64,000 bases of DNA from Batkoa obscura (lineage: Eukaryota > Entomophthoromycota > Entomophthoromycetes > Entomophthorales > Batkoaceae), in contig JASVEC010000021.1 of assembly GCA_030770535.1 (NCBI GenBank), positions 196,001 through 260,000 on the forward strand, in the 5' to 3' direction. Numbering within the stretch: the stretch's first letter is position 1; each line of letters starts with the position of its first letter. Shown in pieces: positions 58,907 to 64,000 of this stretch. Position numbers and translations under genes: made by a program. The notes beneath the pieces are model-generated. The model was not told the origin of the DNA, did not search any database, and worked only from the letters and a program-made list of their open reading frames with translations.

Positions 58907-60904
58907 TATTTTTTAAAAAAAGATTTGTAATTTTTAATTCTTTAGTCACTTCTATTATTTTTACAATTAATTCACAATAATCAGTAGGCTATTATTTACC
59001 TTAAATTTTCTTATTAAAATTACTTTTTTAATCTTTAATTTATTGAAATATGGGATGGTTGTTACTATACTTGGTTAATAACTTTATTTTTAGCTATTAG
59101 GTTCCAAAAAGCGGCCCTTTTTAAGAACTCTGCATTAGATAATATTTTTTTACTATTTCCGATAATTTAAAGCTTTCAGCCTATATAATATATAAAGCTT
59201 TAAATATACTACAAGTAATATAGTTATAGTTATAAATCCTCGTCTCGTGCAATACTTTAGTATTGAAAAGCATTTTTAAAACACTACAAATATTTGATAA
59301 AATAGAGCTAATATAATTTTTTATACCCCTTGTTCAAAATCCATAATTTTGAAACATTATTTATATTGAGTAATTTTCTGTTATAAAAATTTAAGGTGCA
59401 ATACCCAGAATTATACAACTGTTAAAACTCAAATATGCAATTTTTTGAAAAATTTATTCGGCTACTATTTGTTCACTTGCTTTTTTCAAACTGGGTGACT
59501 CTCAAGCTTTAGCAAAATTTATATCTAAAATTTTATTCTTAAATGAATAGAGCTAGTCTGCTGTACAATTGGTCTATAATACCTGTGTGATTAGAATTTT
59601 AAAAAACATAAGAATATTTTTTCTAATTCTCCTTTTTTTGCTACTTCAAAAATTCAAAAATTAACTGAACGGGATAATAATAAGTTGAATTTGGGTTAAA
59701 AATATTTATGGAGGGTTTTTAAATGTTGCATATTTTATGGGTTATTGCTCCTCCTACCTTTATATAACCTTCATATGAACTTTTTGGCCCATGTTTTACA
59801 AAAGGATAGTTAAAAAATCAAAGTCAATTTTTAATAATTTTATTGGATCTTATTGGTCAAATTGAAAATGAATCTATTGTTATTGCAACTTTCAATAAAA
59901 ATTAACTTAGTTTTTTTCGATTGGAACATTTATTTTAAAACTAAAGTTGTATAAGTCATAAAATACAAACATTATCCATTTTGATTTTAAATAGCAAAAA
60001 CGACAGCTAGTAAAAACATTCACATATATTTTATTAAGATGTTATTGAGAGTTAAATGAAACTATTGTACATAAAACCAGCTAAGATATTCTCGGTTATA
60101 GTAATTCATATTAATTAACAATGTGTATATTAAAACGCTACGACTATTTGTAAATTATTTATATATTCAAAAATATTAAGTTATTTTTACTATTTTTGTT
60201 ATTTTGATACTTGATTTGTGCAAAAATTATACTTAAATACAGCTACTACAGCTTTTTTAAAGTTTTAAATGTTCATTTGAGAGTACGATTTTTGCTAAAA
60301 TTTGGCTACAAATAAGAATTGGGCTTTAATAAGAACAATTAGACAAATAATTGACTATAAAAACCATCACCATATTTTAAAAAGAGATATAATGACTATA
60401 AGTCCAAAATTTAACAAAAAGTATAGTTTAAAGTCTTATCTATTTAAATGTTTGTTAAAATCCTATGAAACACTACTGTTTTACTACATTTATTTTTAAT
60501 TGGTAATAGCCCAAGTAAATTATGATAAAAAACTAAGGAAATTCAATACAATTCAACTCCTATTTATTAAACTATTTGGGGATGTTTTTTTGACTTTATT
60601 ACTTTTCCATTAAGTACTATTTGAGTGGAAAAATTGTTAGTAAAATTCTTAAACATCAAAATATATCCCCATTTTGTTTATCCTTTCTTTTCCACATAAC
60701 GAAAATAACAACTTTTAAAAGACTGCACAAAAAGTTGCTAAAATAGATGGAAATTAGAATTCTCAGTCAATTTTTAAGATGATAATTTTGGCTTTATGTT
60801 CAATTAACAATAAAATTGGACTAGTAAAAGGGGATGACTTCATTGGTTGGTTCAATTACAAAAATTAAAGCATCACATTCTTGATTTTTTTTGATATATT
60901 TGTG
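58907..60904. other. Divergent intergenic region with one MITE
   Basis: About 2 kb of A+T-rich DNA upstream of both the Kelch and ARP8 genes, with the MITE at 60574-60673. No gene recognised. Confidence 0.5.
60574..60673 (-). mobile_element. MITE copy
   Basis: TTTGGGGATGTTTTTTTGACTT start, AAGTACTATTTGAGTGG core and AATATATCCCCATTTT end; slightly shortened inside. Confidence 0.85.
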
Positions 60905-63398
60905 ATGGAACCTAAAGATAGTGATAGTAACACTATAACGTCTGAAGAAGATGACAAAGGTGTAACTAAATATGAAAAAGAAGTAGGAGGTGACTCTTAT
61001 AGTTCGGATTTAGAATTACCCGTTGAAGAAAATAAAAAATCGAATTTTCGTGAAGAAAAGAGATTATATCCAGAAGAATCAAAAAAGGGTGAGCTTGGAG
61101 ACAATGACTACAATCAATCAAAAGATAATTATGATGGTGCAAAAGAAGAAAAACTAAATAGTCAAGTCAAAAAAATCAAACACCAAATCGAAGAGAGAAA
61201 AGTTAAAAAAGAGGAGTTGAGTTTAAGAGCTGTACCTAAAATTAAATTAACTAGCTTTTCGGTATTCCCAACAATTTCTACTAAAATCGTTACATCTGGT
61301 TATGCTCATATTGATACCTATGGAGCTACTGATCCAACTAATACATTGGCTAATTTGCCTTATTTTGTTAATGAAGTAAGATTCTATTTTAAATAGTTAT
61401 TTTTAATCAATTTTTTAAATTCTATTTACATAGAATGGCCATGAAATTGAGTTAGATATATCTGAAAATTGTATTATATTTCATCCAGGTTCTAAAAATT
61501 TGAGATTGGGATTTGTATCGGATCCATTTCCAAAAGAAGTACCGCATGTCATTGCAAGGAAATTAAAAAAACAAGTCAAAAAAGAAAACAAAGACGAGGA
61601 TGAAGAAGAAAAAGAGGTAGTTGTTAATTTTATCTATTTTTAAAATATGAGTTTTATTAACATAATTAATAGAAAAAGTTAAATCTAGCTATTGATGTTG
61701 GTGAAAAAGAAGTATTAACTCGATTACAAAATGCTAAAAGAAAACCAGTTTATAATGCAATTAATCAAGTACAAAATTATAATTCAAGTACTCAACCAAC
61801 TCCGTTATTAGAACATAATGATCCATTAAGGGAAAAATGGTTTCAAAATGAAAAGAAAGAAGAGGTTATCTTTGGAAATGATGTAATTATTAAATATATT
61901 TACTTTAATAATATTATAATTTATATTTTTAATTTTACATTTAGGTATTAAATTCACATAATATTGAAAAACAATATTTATCAAGATATCCAATAAAATA
62001 TGGTAAATTAAATACGGTGGATTATACTACTCTTATGGAAGTTCGAAGTGATTTGGAAGCTTTATGGGAGTATGCTATTATTAATGAATTAGGATTACAA
62101 AAAAAGTATTTTGAGGTAATAAAAAATTATATTAAAAATAAATAATTAACATCAACATTAAAAATTTAAATTTTATTTAGGGTTATTCAGTTGGTTTAGT
62201 TATCCCAGATACTTATTGTTCCGTTTATTTAACAAATGCTATTGATATCATTTTAAATACATTAGGGTTTTATTCCATTTTTATAATACAGGAATCCGTT
62301 GCAGCTGCCTTTGGAGCTGGTTTATCACAGGCATGTGTAGTTAACATAGGAGCAACAAGAACCAATGTCAGCTGTGTTGAAGATGGAGCTATAATAGCTA
62401 AATCAAGAATTTCTTTACCATATGGAGGGGATGATATAACGAAGCTATTATTTGAATTATTATTAAAATCGAAATTTCCTTATCCCGAATTGAAAATCAA
62501 CACTTTTGAAGGCTGGGAAATTGGCGAAGGACTTAAAAAAATATTGAGTAACTATAATGAATTAGAATTAGCTGTCCAGATTTTTCATTTTTTTGTACCA
62601 AAGTATAATCAAGCTACATTAAGATATGATATCAAGTCCTATGATGAAGGTTTTATTGCTCCAATGTTATTGTTTAATCCTATTATGATGGATGTCAATT
62701 TAAATGATAAATTAAATTCAATTAATAAATCAAGCCCTTGGATTAAAAGTTATGTTCAACAATGGTTAGATAGTGTTTTAGATAGGTTATATCAGGTAAT
62801 ATAATAAACAATATAATTATAATATTAAATTAATGATAAAAAAATTTAGGGTCATAATTTACCTAATGCTAACAAAAAATCAACATTAAATGTAATATCT
62901 ACACCTAACCAAGGTTCGACCCCACTATCTGGTGCTAATATTGCAGAAGAAGAGGAGAATGGCTCTGATGATGATATTAATACCATAGATAATAATGTGA
63001 CTGAAGGGGAGGATAGTGTATGCCATAATTTAACAGATGAAGTCATAGGATTAGATCAAGCAATAGCCAAATCTATAAAAACATGTACAAATGATGAAAC
63101 TACATTAAGAAGATGGTATACTTCGATTGTAGTAACAGGTGGTGGAGCAGCTTTAATTTCTGGATTTGATAAACTATTACAAGAAAAGTTGAGCCATTTT
63201 GCACCCAATAATTGTAATGTTGAAGTATTATCTTCAGTTCGAGATTTGGATCCAAGAAATTTAGCGTGGAAAGGAGCATCCGTTATGGCAAAGTTAGATA
63301 TTACCCAGGAATTGTTTATTAATTTTGCAGAGTGGAATAATAAAGGCATTCATGCTTTAAGAGATAAAATTCTTTTTTCTTGGCCTTTACCTTGGTAA
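60905..63398 (+). CDS. ARP8: Actin-related protein Arp8 (INO80 complex)
   Basis: Exons 60905-61375, 61434-61616, 61673-61882, 61945-62115, 62181-62795 and 62850-63398 give 732 residues; every exon is a multiple of three. The N-terminal 110 residues are acidic and lysine-rich. The actin fold follows: IIFHPGSKNLRLGFVSD near the nucleotide-binding start, LVIPDTYCSVYL, ESVAAAFGAGLSQACVVNIG, then GGGAALISGFDKLLQEKL and the C-terminal signature RDLDPRNLAWKGASVMAKLD with the following TQELFI. An acidic insertion (EEEENGSDDD) is at about residues 575-600. Arp8 belongs to the nuclear INO80 remodeller with Arp4 and actin and helps bind nucleosomal and linker DNA. An in-frame TTG at 60881 was not used as the start. 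Confidence 0.95.
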
Positions 63399-63649
63399 GG
63401 AATATGAGATTAGATTCAATATGAGCTAGTATTAGTTAATTGATTAAAGTTTATTTGAGTTTCTATTGATTTTGATAATTTTTTATTAATTTTTATTGAT
63501 TTCATATTAATTTTAAACTGAAGATACATTGATTTAATAGTAACATTGATTTAATTGATCCTAATAACAATTCTAGTGATTATGTATATATTTTGATGAC
63601 GAAACTGCAATCTTATGAAAAAAGAATTCATTTTTTTATAAAAATAAAT
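63399..63649. other. Short intergenic region
   Basis: A+T-rich, holds the ARP8 3' flank and the KH-gene promoter. Confidence 0.5.
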
Positions 63650-64000
63650 ATGAAGCAAGTAATCGACTTGAATTCGGAATATACACAAGATAATACTCGA
63701 TATCATACAAGACTAGCTTATTTAGTAAGATCCATTCAAACATAAAATATAATTATAATTTGAGCATATAAAAAGCTACCAGCCAACTTAAGAGTAGAGG
63801 ATATCATTGGTAAAGGTGGTTGTATTTTAAAACAAATAGAATCAAACGCAAATGCAGATGTTAAATTCAATGATAAATATAGAGTATCTAATATTTCAAT
63901 CAAAATATTAATAACTTAAACGTTAAATAATAGCAAATTGAAATTTCTGGATTAAAAGATAATGTTGAAAAAGTTAAACTAGCATTAAATTATAAAATAG
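63650..64000 (+). CDS. KH-domain RNA-binding protein, 5' part
   Basis: Exons 63650-63724, 63776-63883 and 63934 to beyond the window edge; introns of 51 and 50 nt in phase. The frame starts MKQVIDLNSEYTQD. The KH domain begins LPANLRVEDIIGKGGCILKQ with the GxxG loop GKGG, then an RVSNISI-type strand is spliced out in favour of QIEISGLKDNVEKVKLALN, the usual end helix of a type I KH domain. KH domains bind single-stranded RNA or DNA. More domains may follow outside. The target is unknown. Confidence 0.75.

Overview
The window is nuclear DNA of a very A+T-rich fungus, probably an early-diverging (zygomycete-grade) lineage. The evidence is short introns of about 44-67 nt with GTAAG-type donors and CTAAT/CTAAC branch sites, a fungal-type kinesin-1, Arp8, QCR9, Nfs1 and a PTS1-tagged malonyl-CoA decarboxylase, in a background that is by eye about three-quarters A+T. 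No retroelement, virus-like element or CRISPR array was recognised. The genus cannot be fixed from this sequence alone.

Left half (1-32.5 kb) is mostly housekeeping genes: a BRCA1-like RING plus SQ/TQ-rich gene (1-1986, minus, running off the left edge); an M16 metallopeptidase (3836-7377); a DDHD phospholipase (7697-10305, minus); a kinesin-1 heavy chain of about 20 exons (12.25-16.05 kb, minus); QCR9 (17211-17470, minus); tRNA-Gly (18150-18220, minus); cysteine desulfurase NFS1 (19210-20875); two tandem membrane-anchored alpha/beta hydrolases (21041-24370, minus); a second identical tRNA-Gly (26400-26470); a telobox-type Myb protein (26968-28801, minus); malonyl-CoA decarboxylase (29970-31640); and prefoldin 3 (31724-32512, minus). 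I rebuilt exon structures by hand, and in nearly every case the splice phases close exactly.

Right half (32.6-60.9 kb) is accessory and gene-poor. Its main structure is a long inverted repeat. Two arms of about 3.3 kb (38636-41983 and 48532-51879) mirror each other around position 45257.5 with no indel in the parts compared. Each arm carries one cytochrome P450 gene and one secreted 3D-domain (MltA/YocH-like) gene, converging tail to tail about 100 bp apart. Two further intact 3D-domain genes (36591-37199 and 55056-55661, both minus) and a degraded one (35190-35760) make this a local family. All intact 3D genes and both P450 genes have a TATA box about 60-65 bp upstream of the ATG.

A family of about 100-bp MITEs (TA target site, inverted ends TGGGGATG...CATCCCCA) is scattered from 2 kb to 60 kb in both orientations, at least 20 recognisable copies, but none in the arms. 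The window ends with a Kelch membrane protein (57446-58906, minus), INO80-complex Arp8 (60905-63398) and the start of a KH-domain gene (63650 to the edge).
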